From Acidobacteriota bacterium (GTDB lineage Bacteria; Acidobacteriota; Terriglobia; Bryobacterales; Bryobacteraceae): a DNA stretch of 64,000 nt. How positions within the stretch are numbered: position 1 is the first letter of the stretch; each line of letters starts with the position of its first letter. Made by a program: the position numbers and the translations under genes. The notes under the pieces were generated by a model. That model worked only from the letters and a program-made list of their open reading frames with translations. It was not told the DNA's origin and searched no databases. Shown one piece after another: positions 17,057-26,322 of this stretch. The stretch spans positions 16,503 through 80,502 of the forward strand of contig JANXSF010000063.1 in the NCBI GenBank assembly GCA_025352795.1, written 5' to 3'.

Positions 17057-19039
17057 ATGAAACGTTTTATTTTAGCGAGCCTCCTCCCTCTCGCCTTCGC
17101 CGAATCCGTCGCGCCGCTTGGCACCTATACTCCACTCGAACGAAAACACTGGGCATTTCAACCTCACGCGAACCCTGCTGTCCCCTCATTTCAGACACCA
17201 GAAGATCGCAACTGGGCCAGGAATCCAATTGACGCCTTCATCCTCGCCAAGCTCCAAAAAGAAGGGATGCGCCCCGCACCTCCTGCCGCCAAGGAAGCGT
17301 TGCTGCGACGAGTTTCCATGGACCTCACTGGCCTTCCGCCCACTCCCGCTGAAATTCGCGCGTTCCTTGCCGACGGTTCGGCCAAGGCTTACGAACATGT
17401 TGTCGACCGGCTGCTGGCCAGTCCTCGCTATGGCGAACGTTGGGGTCAGCATTGGTTGGACGTAGCACGGTTTTCTGAAACCGATGGCTTTGAGTATGAT
17501 GCGCATCGCAACGGGGCATGGAGATTTCGCGATTGGGTAATCGCATCGCTCAACAGTGATAAACCCTATAACGAATTCATTTTGGAACAGTTGGCTGGCG
17601 ATGAGATTGCCGCAAATGATCAGGCAAAGCAGTCCGCTGCTGGGTTCCAACGCCTCGGCCCCTTGCGCAAGAACGCTGGCAATCAGGAAGTAGCCAGTTC
17701 GCGCAATGAAGTTTTGACTGAGATGACCAACGCCGTGGGGTCCTCCTTTTTAGGAGTCACGCTGGGATGCGCACGCTGTCACGATCATAAATTCGACCCC
17801 ATTCGTCAATCGGATTATTACCGGATACAAGGTTACTTCGCCGCCACCTGGGAAAAAGATGTGGACCTGGCCACCCCCGCTGAACGGGACGCCTGGAATA
17901 AATTATCAGCCAAAACAACCAAAGAAATCCGAACTTTGAAAGAGGAAATGAAGGGCAAGATGGGGTCTGAGTTGGCTGACCTGGAAAAGAAAATGGAAGA
18001 TTTGAACGACCAGTTGCCACCACCGCCACCGGCTTTGTTCACCGTAGAAAACAAGTTCGATAAAGTGTCGCCAATCAACTTGCTTCCCAGAGGCGATTAC
18101 AGCAAGCCCGGCGACAAAGTGGGTATGCGTCCGCTTGGAGTATTGCTCCCCGATGGGACTGCGGAAAAGACCAGCCTGGAAAATCCACGCACCAAACTGG
18201 CCGAATGGATTACCGATGTCGCCAATCCACTGCCCTCACGTGTGATGGTCAACAGATTATGGCTAGGACATTTTGGAAGAGGGCTGGTCGCAACACCAAA
18301 CGATTTCGGTCGCATGGGCGAGAAGCCATCGCATCCTGATCTGCTGGATTACCTTGCCAATCAGTTCATCGCTGGTGGCTGGAAAATGAAGCCAATGCAT
18401 AAGATGCTGGTGATGAGCAACACCTACCGCCAATCTTCGCACTCACCGAATGAGAAAGTAGCCGACGAACAGGATCCTGAAAACAAGCTTTTGTGGCACT
18501 TTGGAAGGCGACGTTTGGAAGCAGAAGAAATGCGCGATGCAATGCTTGCAGCCAGCGGCCTGCTGAATACGAAAATGGGTGGGGCCGGTGTAATTGTGCC
18601 TGTCGAGAAAGATCTAATCAATCTTCTATACAAGCCGTCGCAATGGACTGTTGCAGCGGACAAAACCGAGCATGACCGTCGCAGCGTCTACCTCATCGCC
18701 AAACGGAATTTGCGATTACCTTTCATGGAAGTTTTCGACGCACCTGATTTGCAAAGTAGTTGCGCCAGACGCGAAGCTTCCACCCACGCTCCTCAGGCCC
18801 TGGAATTGATGAATGGCGAACTTTCCAATCGCTTGGCGGAAGCTCTGGCCGCTCGCATCACCAAAGAAGCCGGACCGGATCGTTCCAAGCAACTAAGTCT
18901 TGCCTACTTACTAACAGCAGGCCGTGAGCCTAAGCCCAAGGAAAGGGAACTGGCTCTGGCGTATCTCAACGGAAGCAACTCCATGCGAGAATTTGCTTTG
19001 ACCTTATTGAATTTGAATGCCTTTTTGTACTTGGAGTAA
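17057..19039 (+). CDS. DUF1549-DUF1553 (PSCyt2/PSD1) protein
   Basis: 660 aa with a short signal peptide (FILASLLPLAFA). The N-terminal DUF1549 half contains NPIDAFILAKL, RRVSMDLTGLPPTP and RYGERWGQHWLDVAR; a c-type-cytochrome-like CARCHDHKFDPI motif sits in the middle; the C-terminal DUF1553 half contains RVMVNRLWLGHFGRGLV, HPDLLDYLA and FMEVFDAPD. A coiled or charged linker (about residues 275-325) separates them. Such proteins are abundant in Planctomycetes and Acidobacteria and nearly always pair with a DUF1501 protein, as here. They are thought to act in the periplasm in polysaccharide or sulfatase-linked metabolism, but no reaction is established. Confidence 0.9.
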   Translation: MKRFILASLLPLAFAESVAPLGTYTPLERKHWAFQPHANPAVPSFQTPEDRNWARNPIDAFILAKLQKEGMRPAPPAAKEALLRRVSMDLTGLPPTPAEIRAFLADGSAKAYEHVVDRLLASPRYGERWGQHWLDVARFSETDGFEYDAHRNGAWRFRDWVIASLNSDKPYNEFILEQLAGDEIAANDQAKQSAAGFQRLGPLRKNAGNQEVASSRNEVLTEMTNAVGSSFLGVTLGCARCHDHKFDPIRQSDYYRIQGYFAATWEKDVDLATPAERDAWNKLSAKTTKEIRTLKEEMKGKMGSELADLEKKMEDLNDQLPPPPPALFTVENKFDKVSPINLLPRGDYSKPGDKVGMRPLGVLLPDGTAEKTSLENPRTKLAEWITDVANPLPSRVMVNRLWLGHFGRGLVATPNDFGRMGEKPSHPDLLDYLANQFIAGGWKMKPMHKMLVMSNTYRQSSHSPNEKVADEQDPENKLLWHFGRRRLEAEEMRDAMLAASGLLNTKMGGAGVIVPVEKDLINLLYKPSQWTVAADKTEHDRRSVYLIAKRNLRLPFMEVFDAPDLQSSCARREASTHAPQALELMNGELSNRLAEALAARITKEAGPDRSKQLSLAYLLTAGREPKPKERELALAYLNGSNSMREFALTLLNLNAFLYLE

Positions 19040-19044
19040 CTGCA

Positions 19045-20469
19045 ATGCCCGAACATGTTCGACTAACTAGAAATCGCCGTGAGTTTTTGACCGATGCCTT
19101 CTGCGGTTTTGGTGGAATGGCCTACGCCGCCATGTTGGCTGAACAACAGGCCAGTGCTGCTGGGGTAAATCCATTGGCCCCCAAGCCGCCGCACATGCCC
19201 TCCAAAGCCAAAGCGAAGTCCGTGATTTTTCTCTTCATGGCCGGTGGTCCCAGCCATATGGAAACGTTCGATCCAAAGCCGTTGCTCAATCAATTAAACG
19301 GCCAGAAAAGACCGGCCAGCTTCGGCGAAGCCAAGTATCAATTCGTCCAAAAAACAGCCACATTACTGGGTACCAAGCGGACGTTTGCGAAGTATGGAAA
19401 ATCAGGCATTGAAGTTTCCGACCTGATGCCCCACACTCAAAAAATTGTCGATGAACTGGCGGTAATCCGATCTTGTCATGGCGATATGGTGGTGCATTCC
19501 GCTGCCCAATATCAGTTGATGACGGGGCGCATTTTGCCAGGATTTCCCAGCATGGGTTCGTGGGTGATGTACGGCCTGGGAACGGAAAGTCAATCCCTGC
19601 CAGGCTACGTCGTATTGCCTGATCCGAAAGGTGCCCTGGAAGCAGGGCAACCGATGTATACCCAAGGATTTCTTCCAGCAATTTACCAGCCCAGTATGTT
19701 CCGCCCAGGCAACAAACCTGTATTGAATCTCGACTTACCCAAGGGAGTAAGTATGGTGGAGCGTCGCAAGACTTTGCAGTTACTCAAAGGTTTGAATGAA
19801 GCGAACATGACCGCAGGCGATCTGGAATTTGAAGCCCGCCTTTCCGCTTATGACTTAGCATTCAAAATGCAAGTGGAAGCACCGGAAGTGTTCGATATCA
19901 ATCGCGAATCCGAAGCAACTCGCACGATGTACGGAGTAGGTAGCGCGAAGACGGATGATTACGGACGCCGTTGTTTATTGGCTCGTCGTCTGGTGGAACG
20001 CGGTGTTCGATTTGTAACTGTGGTAGCTGGTGGTGGACCCGGCAACTTACAGTGGGACGCACACGATGATATCGAAGAAAATCATCTGCGCATGGCCGGA
20101 CATACAGATCAGCCAGTGGCGGCGTTAATTCAGGATCTGAAACAGCGCGGGTTGCTGGACCAGACCCTGGTTGTGTGGGGCGGCGAGTTTGGTCGTTCCC
20201 CAGAAAGTCAGGGGAACAAGGGTCGCGATCATCACAATCTTGGTTTCAGCATGTGGATGGCCGGTGGTGGCGTGAAAGGTGGAACGGTGGTGGGTGCGAC
20301 TGACGATATCGGCCTGCGAGCCGTTGAAAAACCATACCACTTCCGCGATATTCATACGACCGTATTGAACCAGTTAGGGCTCAATCAGGATGCATTGAGC
20401 TTTCTGCACTTGGGCCGAAAGGAGCGGCTGACAGAAATTCAAGGCAAGGTGATTGAAGAAATTGTCTAA
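19045..20469 (+). CDS. DUF1501 (sulfatase-like fold) Tat-exported protein
   Basis: 474 aa, starting 6 bp after the DUF1553 gene, so the two form an operon. The N-terminus has a twin-arginine signal (NRREFLTDAFCGFGGMAYA). DUF1501 hallmarks include VIFLFMAGGPSHMETFDPKP, RSCHGDMVVHSAAQYQLMTG, and the metal-site-like WDAHDDIEENH, VVWGGEFGRSPE and GRDHHNLGFSMWMAGGG. The family belongs to the alkaline-phosphatase/sulfatase superfamily and probably binds metal, but its substrate is unknown. The stop overlaps the stop of the convergent PIN gene by 4 bp. Confidence 0.9.
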   Translation: MPEHVRLTRNRREFLTDAFCGFGGMAYAAMLAEQQASAAGVNPLAPKPPHMPSKAKAKSVIFLFMAGGPSHMETFDPKPLLNQLNGQKRPASFGEAKYQFVQKTATLLGTKRTFAKYGKSGIEVSDLMPHTQKIVDELAVIRSCHGDMVVHSAAQYQLMTGRILPGFPSMGSWVMYGLGTESQSLPGYVVLPDPKGALEAGQPMYTQGFLPAIYQPSMFRPGNKPVLNLDLPKGVSMVERRKTLQLLKGLNEANMTAGDLEFEARLSAYDLAFKMQVEAPEVFDINRESEATRTMYGVGSAKTDDYGRRCLLARRLVERGVRFVTVVAGGGPGNLQWDAHDDIEENHLRMAGHTDQPVAALIQDLKQRGLLDQTLVVWGGEFGRSPESQGNKGRDHHNLGFSMWMAGGGVKGGTVVGATDDIGLRAVEKPYHFRDIHTTVLNQLGLNQDALSFLHLGRKERLTEIQGKVIEEIV

Positions 20470-20849
20470 CTGCAAATTGTCTGCATATAGTGCTTCTGAA
20501 TCTTTTCATCCGCAGTGATTAAAAAAGAATTTTGGGCACATCGGGCTTGGCTGACAATGATGCGATCAAAAGCATCTCGGGTCCAGGACTCCAACAATGC
20601 GGCACTGGCAATATGTTCGAAGGGAAGCTGACAAATTTGAAGATCAATTGTCCGCTGCAGGTGCTTGAAAATGGCTTCTGCCTGCCTTATCATGCGTTTG
20701 ATTTCAAACGCATATTGAAGCTCCACCAAAACCATTGGCGAAATCAGCAGATCATAGCGATCCATGGCTTGTTGGGCCTCTTTGCTGATCTTACTTAAAT
20801 CCCCAATCGCCAACCGTATCACTACGTTGGTATCCAGATAGGCTTTCAT
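20466..20849 (-). CDS. PIN-domain toxin (VapC-like)
   Basis: 127 aa PIN-domain nuclease. Acidic metal-site residues are D6 (AYLDTN), E43 (VLVELQ), D92/D95 (RDAFDR) and D114 (ITADE). VapC-like toxins cleave tRNA or rRNA loops when freed from the antitoxin. It lies 9 bp downstream of the 83-aa antitoxin gene at 20859, matching the usual antitoxin-first order. Confidence 0.88.
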   Translation of the reverse strand: MKAYLDTNVVIRLAIGDLSKISKEAQQAMDRYDLLISPMVLVELQYAFEIKRMIRQAEAIFKHLQRTIDLQICQLPFEHIASAALLESWTRDAFDRIIVSQARCAQNSFLITADEKIQKHYMQTICS

Positions 20850-20858
20850 GAGGGGAAA

Positions 20859-21110
20859 TTATAACGGTCGATTGTCCCAATTGGTCATTTCTGTAGCGTG
20901 TACCTGCTTCAACGCTGCGTCCAAGTCTTCAAAGCTAGTACCTTTAGCAAGGATATCTAGTGGTTCAATCCTGGAAAGCTTTGAGGCTTTCAAATCTGCA
21001 ACTAAACGAATTGTTGTTCCCTTGTAATCGAATTCCACGCGCTCCCCCTTGGATGCTGCTGCAGCGAATGCAAACAGATTTTGCCTGACATTGGATATCT
21101 TGTTGCTCAC
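20859..21110 (-). CDS. Antitoxin of VapBC-like pair
   Basis: 83 aa, GTG start. The N-terminal half (VRQNLFAFAAAASKGERVEF, then TIRLVAD) looks like a Phd/YefM-type DNA-binding fold, and the acidic, less ordered C-terminal half (SFEDLDAALKQV) would wrap the toxin. Assignment rests mainly on size and position directly before the PIN gene. A strong promoter lies immediately upstream and would give a leaderless transcript. Confidence 0.75.
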   Translation of the reverse strand: MSNKISNVRQNLFAFAAAASKGERVEFDYKGTTIRLVADLKASKLSRIEPLDILAKGTSFEDLDAALKQVHATEMTNWDNRPL

Positions 21111-21116
21111 TGGTTA

Positions 21117-21145
21117 AGGATAGTTTGGTTTGTACGGAATGTCAA
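21117..21145 (-). promoter_or_regulatory. Sigma70-type promoter of the VapBC-like operon
   Basis: On the minus strand: TTGACA (21145-21140), exactly 17 bp spacer, TATCCT (21122-21117), then 6 nt to the GTG at 21110. The predicted transcription start is the start codon itself. The nearby words TGTACGGAATG and GGAATGTACA could be operator half-sites. Confidence 0.7.
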
Positions 21146-21171
21146 GAGGGAATGTACAACAAATGTATTCT

Positions 21172-21882
21172 TTAGGTTGAGTCCCCATCATCAAGACGGT
21201 AGCCGACACCTGGCTCGGTTATGAAAAATTTCGGCTGTGCGGGATCAGTTTCCAACTTTCGTCGGATTTGCGCCATGTAAACGCGCAAATAATGTGCTTG
21301 GTCCGAATGGTTGGTCCCCCAAACTTCCTTCAACAGTTCCCGCTGTGTGAGCACCCTTCCGGGGTGGCGTACCAGCATGGAAAGCAACTTGAATTCATGG
21401 GGCGTTAAGTGGACTTCTTCACCGCCTTTTTTTACGATCCGTTTAGCCAGGTCGACAATTACGGTTCCAAAGCAATATTCGCTGCTGTTGTTTTCCGCGG
21501 CTAGTTGCGCTGTGCGACGAACAGCGGCGCGGATTCTTGCGGAAAGTTCACCCATGCTGAAGGGTTTGGCGACGTAGTCATCGGCACCCAAATCCAGAGC
21601 AGCAATTTTGTCTTTATCGTTGTCACGGGCCGAGAGCACAATAATGGGAACACGGCTGGATTGGCGTACTTGACGGATCACGTCCAGCCCATCGCCATCG
21701 GGCAATCCGAGGTCCAACAGAATCAAATCTGGCAGGCGAGCGGTGGCTTGAATCATGCCTTCGGCGGCGGTGAAAGCTTCAATCAACTTATATTGATCGG
21801 CGAGCAAGGAGGCACGAAGAAAACGGCGGATTTGCGAATCGTCTTCAATGAGCAGGATTTCTATGGGTACGCTGTCAGGCAT
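21172..21882 (-). CDS. kdpE: KdpE-type response regulator
   Basis: 236 aa from the ATG at 21882, which overlaps the end of kdpD by 8 bp; the longer frame starting at 21990 runs inside kdpD and is not protein-like. OmpR/PhoB family: acidic pocket IEDD (residues 12-15), phosphoacceptor D57 in LILLDLGLPD, switch lysine in VAKPFSMGEL, then a winged-helix domain (LTPHEFKLLSML, RELLKEVWG, YLRVYMAQIRRKLE, PGVGYRL). With KdpD it normally activates the high-affinity K+-ATPase operon. No kdpFABC genes are in the window. Confidence 0.9.
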   Translation of the reverse strand: MPDSVPIEILLIEDDSQIRRFLRASLLADQYKLIEAFTAAEGMIQATARLPDLILLDLGLPDGDGLDVIRQVRQSSRVPIIVLSARDNDKDKIAALDLGADDYVAKPFSMGELSARIRAAVRRTAQLAAENNSSEYCFGTVIVDLAKRIVKKGGEEVHLTPHEFKLLSMLVRHPGRVLTQRELLKEVWGTNHSDQAHYLRVYMAQIRRKLETDPAQPKFFITEPGVGYRLDDGDST

Positions 21883-24568
21883 CGGCTGGCTCCGTAATGA
21901 TGGGTGGATGGGTAGGCTGAGGTAAGCGGATGCGAACCAGTGCTCCATTGCTATTTTCGGCTTCAATTTCTCCGTGATGAGCATCAACAATGGCTCGGCA
22001 GATGGCTAGGCCAAGACCGGAACCACGACCGGTAGAATCAGGCCCACGGTAGAACTTTTCGAACACGCGCTTTTCATTCTCAGCGGGAAAACCGGGTCCG
22101 TGATCGGCTATTTGAATTTGCATGGTGTCTGCGCTAGTGCGCGCGTTGATCTCAATGGGCGTTGCTGAGGGGGTGTAACGGGCAGCGTTTTCCAGCAAGT
22201 TCACCAGCACCTGTTCAAACAGTACTGCGTCCACATAAAGAAGGGGAAGGTTGTCAGCAATTGTGACCTTAACTGGGTGATCTTTGAGGATGTTTTTCAA
22301 ACGACGAAGGGCAGAGCCGATGATTTCTTCAAAGGGGTGCCAGTCAAGATGCGGAACCATACCACCGGCTTCAAGACGAGTCATATCGAGTAAGTTATTC
22401 ACTAATCGACTGAGGCGTTCGGCCTCTTCGACAATGCTTGTAAGAAGATCGTTTTGGGTGCCTGTATCAAGCCGCCCGGATTGTTGTTGTAGGGTGGTGG
22501 CGGCACCGGTGATGGAAGCAAGTGGTGTTCGAAGATCATGGGAAACAGCGCTGAGCAGCGAGTTGCGCAATCGTTCTGTTTCAATTTCCAGTTCACTGGT
22601 GCGCATGGTTTGCTGCGTGGCCGCCCGTTCCAGGGCCAGCCCCACTTGCTGGCAAAGTGTGTCGAGTAAGTTATGTTCTTCAACGGAGAACGGCACATTG
22701 TCATGGGTCGGCAAGAGTGCCAGAACTCCTCTAACGTTTTGACGTGCGGCCAAAGGGAAGTACAGAGCCTTGGAACCGCTTAAGGTGGCAAGTCCATGAC
22801 CCGCTTTTTGATTGTGATCGTAAACCCACTGGGCAATGGATTCTTCAGCCTGGGGCAAGGGGAGTTGGTAGGATGTTCGGCGATTGAAGGAGACTTGATT
22901 TTCCATTCCAGGCAGGAAGATGATGGCCTTTGCTGGAAACCCATCTTCAATCAGTCTTGCTGCTTCGGTGGCAATAGGAAGACTTTCCTCCTCGCGGGCC
23001 AGGCGCTTGGATAACAGGTAAAGAATTTGAGTGCGAGCTTCTCGCGAAGCGATTTGAGAAATCTGTTCTCGACCGCGTGCGGTAAGGTCGGCAATGATCA
23101 GTGAAACAGTCAACATGGCGGCGAAAGTGATTAGATATTCTGTGTCCGATACGGCGAAGTCGCCATAAGGCGGGACACAGAAAAAATCGAAAGAAGCGAC
23201 TAACAAAAAAGCTGCTACGGTAGAAACGCGGCGGGAACAGCGCACAGAAATGGCTACGGCACCCAGCAAGTAGATCATGGCCAGGTTTGTAGCAGCAAGA
23301 AAAGGACGCAGCAGAAAGGCGACAATTGTTGCCGCAACCAGTACCGCGACAGAAAAGAGAAGTTCGCTTTTAGGAATGGGACTGGATAAAGCGGCGACCT
23401 GTGGGGCCGAGGGCTCCACGGCACCGGTTACAGGGGCAATCAAATCGACCTGGATTGTCCCGCTTTCCTCAATCAATTCCTGAGTAAGTGTTTGTTGAAA
23501 GAAACGCTTCCAGGAAGGTTGGATACTTTTGCCGGCAATGATGCGAGTTACATTGCGAGCTCGGGCATATTCGATTAAGGCCTGACCGGCGTTGTTTGCG
23601 GTCAGCGTTACTGTTTGAGCACCTAACTCTTCCGCCAATTGGATAGTGGACAGAATGCGCTGCCGCGTCTGTTCGGGGTAGCGAGCATAGCCTGGCGTTT
23701 CAACGAAAGCGGCGATCCATTGCGCATTCAAGCGTTGCGCGGAGCGGCTGGCGGAGCGGACAAGGTTAGCAGAATTTGGGCTAGGGCCGACTGCCACCAG
23801 AATTCGTTCTGAAACGGGCCAGGTGTTGTCTATGGAGTGGCCCTTGCGATAGGCCAACATCTGCACATCGACACTTTCAGCAGTGCGGCGCAAGGCCAAT
23901 TCACGCAGGGCGCTGAGGTTGCCGGGACGAAAGAAACTTTGTTTGGCGCGCTGCGCTTGTTCAGAAAAATAGACCTTGCCGGCATTCATACGGTCCAGCA
24001 GTTCGTTTACGGGAAGATCAATCAAGGCGATTTCATCGGCTTCAGCCAGGACGGAATCTGGAACAGTCTCGCGAACCTGGACACCGGTGATGGCAGTCAC
24101 AACATCGTTGAGGCTTTCCACGTGTTGCACGTTGAGAGTGGTGTAGACGTTGATGCCAGCTTGCAGCAGTTCCTGGATATCCTGCCAGCGTTTGGAGTGA
24201 CGGGAACCCGGGGCGTTGGTGTGGGCCAGTTCATCGACAAGGATAAGTTGTGGATGTCTGGCAAGAGCGGCGTTCAGATCGAACTCTTCCAAGTCAATGC
24301 CGCGATGCTTCATGCGACGGCGCGGGAGAATTTCAAGGCTTTGAAGGAGAGCTTCCGTTTCCGCGCGTTTGTGTGTTTCCACTAGGCCTACCAGGACTTC
24401 CACCTGTTTATCCTGTTGCACACGACCAGCCTGGAGCATGGAAAACGTTTTGCCAACGCCTGGAGAAAAGCCGAAGAAGATCTTCAAGCGTCCGCGACCG
24501 GCGGACGAGAGTTCGTCGTTTTTGACTCGAAGCAGGAGCTGATCTGGGTTCGGGCGGACAGGTTCCAT
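21875..24568 (-). CDS. kdpD: KdpD-type sensor histidine kinase
   Basis: About 897 aa from the ATG at 24568, where the family-typical RPNPDQLL start appears; an in-frame start at 24625 adds 19 residues. Order of domains: KdpD cytosolic domain with Walker A (FGFSPGVGKT) and VDELAHTNAPG, a UspA-like segment (ILVAVGPSP), a four-helix membrane block (FSVAVLVAATIVAFLL, MIYLLGAVAI), a GAF domain, HisKA with the phosphorylated histidine in AVSHDLRTPLAS, and a HATPase_c domain with ENAARYTP, DHGPGFP and GSGLGLAI. It senses K+ limitation or turgor and phosphorylates KdpE. An out-of-frame ORF overlaps its 5' end by about 160 bp. Confidence 0.93.
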   Translation of the reverse strand: MEPVRPNPDQLLLRVKNDELSSAGRGRLKIFFGFSPGVGKTFSMLQAGRVQQDKQVEVLVGLVETHKRAETEALLQSLEILPRRRMKHRGIDLEEFDLNAALARHPQLILVDELAHTNAPGSRHSKRWQDIQELLQAGINVYTTLNVQHVESLNDVVTAITGVQVRETVPDSVLAEADEIALIDLPVNELLDRMNAGKVYFSEQAQRAKQSFFRPGNLSALRELALRRTAESVDVQMLAYRKGHSIDNTWPVSERILVAVGPSPNSANLVRSASRSAQRLNAQWIAAFVETPGYARYPEQTRQRILSTIQLAEELGAQTVTLTANNAGQALIEYARARNVTRIIAGKSIQPSWKRFFQQTLTQELIEESGTIQVDLIAPVTGAVEPSAPQVAALSSPIPKSELLFSVAVLVAATIVAFLLRPFLAATNLAMIYLLGAVAISVRCSRRVSTVAAFLLVASFDFFCVPPYGDFAVSDTEYLITFAAMLTVSLIIADLTARGREQISQIASREARTQILYLLSKRLAREEESLPIATEAARLIEDGFPAKAIIFLPGMENQVSFNRRTSYQLPLPQAEESIAQWVYDHNQKAGHGLATLSGSKALYFPLAARQNVRGVLALLPTHDNVPFSVEEHNLLDTLCQQVGLALERAATQQTMRTSELEIETERLRNSLLSAVSHDLRTPLASITGAATTLQQQSGRLDTGTQNDLLTSIVEEAERLSRLVNNLLDMTRLEAGGMVPHLDWHPFEEIIGSALRRLKNILKDHPVKVTIADNLPLLYVDAVLFEQVLVNLLENAARYTPSATPIEINARTSADTMQIQIADHGPGFPAENEKRVFEKFYRGPDSTGRGSGLGLAICRAIVDAHHGEIEAENSNGALVRIRLPQPTHPPIITEPADA

Positions 24569-25532
24569 TGGGGATGCTGTTCTTATTGTGACTGGTTTCA
24601 GGCATGGTTGGACCTTGGCCAGCATGGGCTGCGGCTTCTTTTATGGGTTGGGGCAAGCGGTTGGCAAATTGCTGTGAAATGTGAGTGCAGAGTGCTGCAA
24701 ACAGGCCTGGCATTGGAGGACGCTGGCATTGGGTAATTTCTAGAGTAAGTGACTGTCCGGATCGCTTAATGGCGGATTCATTAGTGTAGATAACTGGTTG
24801 GGTAAGTCGTCGTAACCCATCGTTTAGCCGACTGACTTCTGGAAAGATCAGTAAGTGGAACCCACTTGTTTCTGGCTGCAGATGGGCGCGGGAGGGGTTC
24901 TGGAAAGGAGTCAGCGCGGGGTCTATGAGATCGCGCAGCAGGTGGGCCGTCTGGTGGCGGGCGGCGCCGGTAAGGATTAAAGGAGTGCACGGATAAGGCG
25001 TAGGCTGGCAGGCTTCAGCGATCCAATCGGCGATTTGTGCGGCAGCAGCAAGTGGAAGTGCAAGGGCATTAGCCAGTAAGTCAGTGAAGCTTGTTTGGAT
25101 ACTTTCGGGCACGGGCAAGGGGCGCTGCAGGCGAGGGCTGAGCCACGCTGTTTGATAATCCTCCACAATGGACCAGCCTTCGGCGTTGATGGCGACGACG
25201 TTCGCGTGATCGCCCAGGTCTACGAAGAGGGTGTTTTGGGAATGATGGAATCGCAGAGGTGTGGGTCGCGATGGATGTTGACAAAACGTGGCTGAGGCGA
25301 TGGCGGGGCGGAGTGCTTGACGGATTTGAGCGGTGGTGGGAAGCAAGCCTAGCTTTTCCTGGGCGGTCACCAGAAGCCATTGTTCCATTTCCTTCGACTC
25401 AAGCGGCAGAGCCATTTGTCGACCAGGGCCTTGGGGGACGCGGGTGAAGGGCACGCCAAGAGAGCGGAAGATTTCAAGGTGGTTGAGGATGGATTGGATT
25501 CGTTGGCTGGGGGTGGGCCGTGGCTTTGGCAT
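24408..25532 (-). CDS. Degenerate P-loop ATPase-like protein upstream of kdpD
   Basis: About 374 aa from the ATG at 25532 (an earlier start at 25571 is possible). The middle (TLFVDLGDHANVVAINAEGW, then RPLPVPES, then PLILTGAARHQTAHLLRDLI) resembles phage/primase-linked helicase-like ATPases, in which a Walker A would stand where GAARHQTAH is found; the invariant GK-S/T is missing. LLIFPEVSRL and QPVIYTNES could match the later strands of that fold. The last 50-60 codons run out of frame over the 5' end of kdpD and are basic and unlike a protein domain, so the natural stop may be lost. The resemblance comes from memory of the family, not from an alignment. Confidence 0.45.
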   Translation of the reverse strand: MPKPRPTPSQRIQSILNHLEIFRSLGVPFTRVPQGPGRQMALPLESKEMEQWLLVTAQEKLGLLPTTAQIRQALRPAIASATFCQHPSRPTPLRFHHSQNTLFVDLGDHANVVAINAEGWSIVEDYQTAWLSPRLQRPLPVPESIQTSFTDLLANALALPLAAAAQIADWIAEACQPTPYPCTPLILTGAARHQTAHLLRDLIDPALTPFQNPSRAHLQPETSGFHLLIFPEVSRLNDGLRRLTQPVIYTNESAIKRSGQSLTLEITQCQRPPMPGLFAALCTHISQQFANRLPQPIKEAAAHAGQGPTMPETSHNKNSIPNGTCPPEPRSAPASSQKRRTLVRRSRTLEDLLRLFSRRWQNVFHAPGWSCATG

Positions 25533-25629
25533 GGGTTGTCTTCCTGAATTCAGGATGACTGGCAATGTCAAGAATTTTGGGGCAGTTTTGGGGGAAGTTG
25601 TTGAAGGGATTAGGGTATTTATGTGGTGA

Positions 25630-26322
25630 CTATGCGGCGTACCCGACGCGGAGGGCCCGAATCCGTGGAGTTGGAAATCCTTCCCAGCGGAATTCGTAGA
25701 ACAAACCAGGGCGGACGTTCTCTACCATTTTGGGTCGGAAACAGGCCAGGCATTCCCCGGTTTCATGACGAACACTGCGGTAGACAATGCCGTTTGCCCC
25801 GTCGGCTAGTAGCTCTGCTGCCAACAACTGAGAAGCAGTATAGCTTTCTGAATGATGATAAGGTTCGTTGGCTGGGGTGGCTGGACGGGCGTCGTGGACT
25901 TCGCCTTCAAAATCGGAGTAGTAAGCTCGCATTTGGACGAAGGTTTCAAAAACTCCGACTTCCGCTAGCTCTTTTGTCCGATGAAACGCGATTTCCGCTT
26001 GTGCTGTTTCGAGGGTTAGCGCAGTATACCAGGCACCCCGATCCCTGGAATTGAACCTGCCGCCACTTGGTCGGGCATGGCAAAAAGCCGCCATGATGAC
26101 ACTTGAGAATGCTCTTCCGTTAACCCATTCCGACTTTGGTAGTCGGTGAAGGGTGCCCAGTTCCGTGCGTATTCGGTCATTGGTCCAACTTTCCAACTCA
26201 ATCATCATGTCCAGATCAGTGGAGCTGGCAATCTGATCCAGAATACCGATAGAAGAATATCGACTAGGAATGAGGCGGCACGTGTTTGTCCAGTGGATAT
26301 CGACCAGCGGTGGAAAGATCAG
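25630..26322 (-). CDS. RES-domain toxin (Res-Xre pair)
   Basis: RES-type ADP-ribosyl/NAD-targeting fold: the namesake residues are seen as R in CRLIPSRY, E in LTLETAQAEIAFH and S in GIVYRSVR. Res toxins degrade NAD+ and arrest growth. The start is unusual. In this frame the only candidates are a TTG at 26454, deep inside the antitoxin gene, or the CTG at 26322 that overlaps the antitoxin TGA (CTGA) and gives a natural N-terminus (LIFPPLVDIHW). I favour the CTG, which would imply translational coupling. The protein end is at 25630. Confidence 0.8.
   Translation of the reverse strand: MIFPPLVDIHWTNTCRLIPSRYSSIGILDQIASSTDLDMMIELESWTNDRIRTELGTLHRLPKSEWVNGRAFSSVIMAAFCHARPSGGRFNSRDRGAWYTALTLETAQAEIAFHRTKELAEVGVFETFVQMRAYYSDFEGEVHDARPATPANEPYHHSESYTASQLLAAELLADGANGIVYRSVRHETGECLACFRPKMVENVRPGLFYEFRWEGFPTPRIRALRVGYAA

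Noticed and set aside
21883..21990. A longer N-terminus for KdpE.
   Set aside because: It lies entirely inside kdpD in another frame; the ATG at 21882 overlapping the kdpD stop gives the family-typical start.
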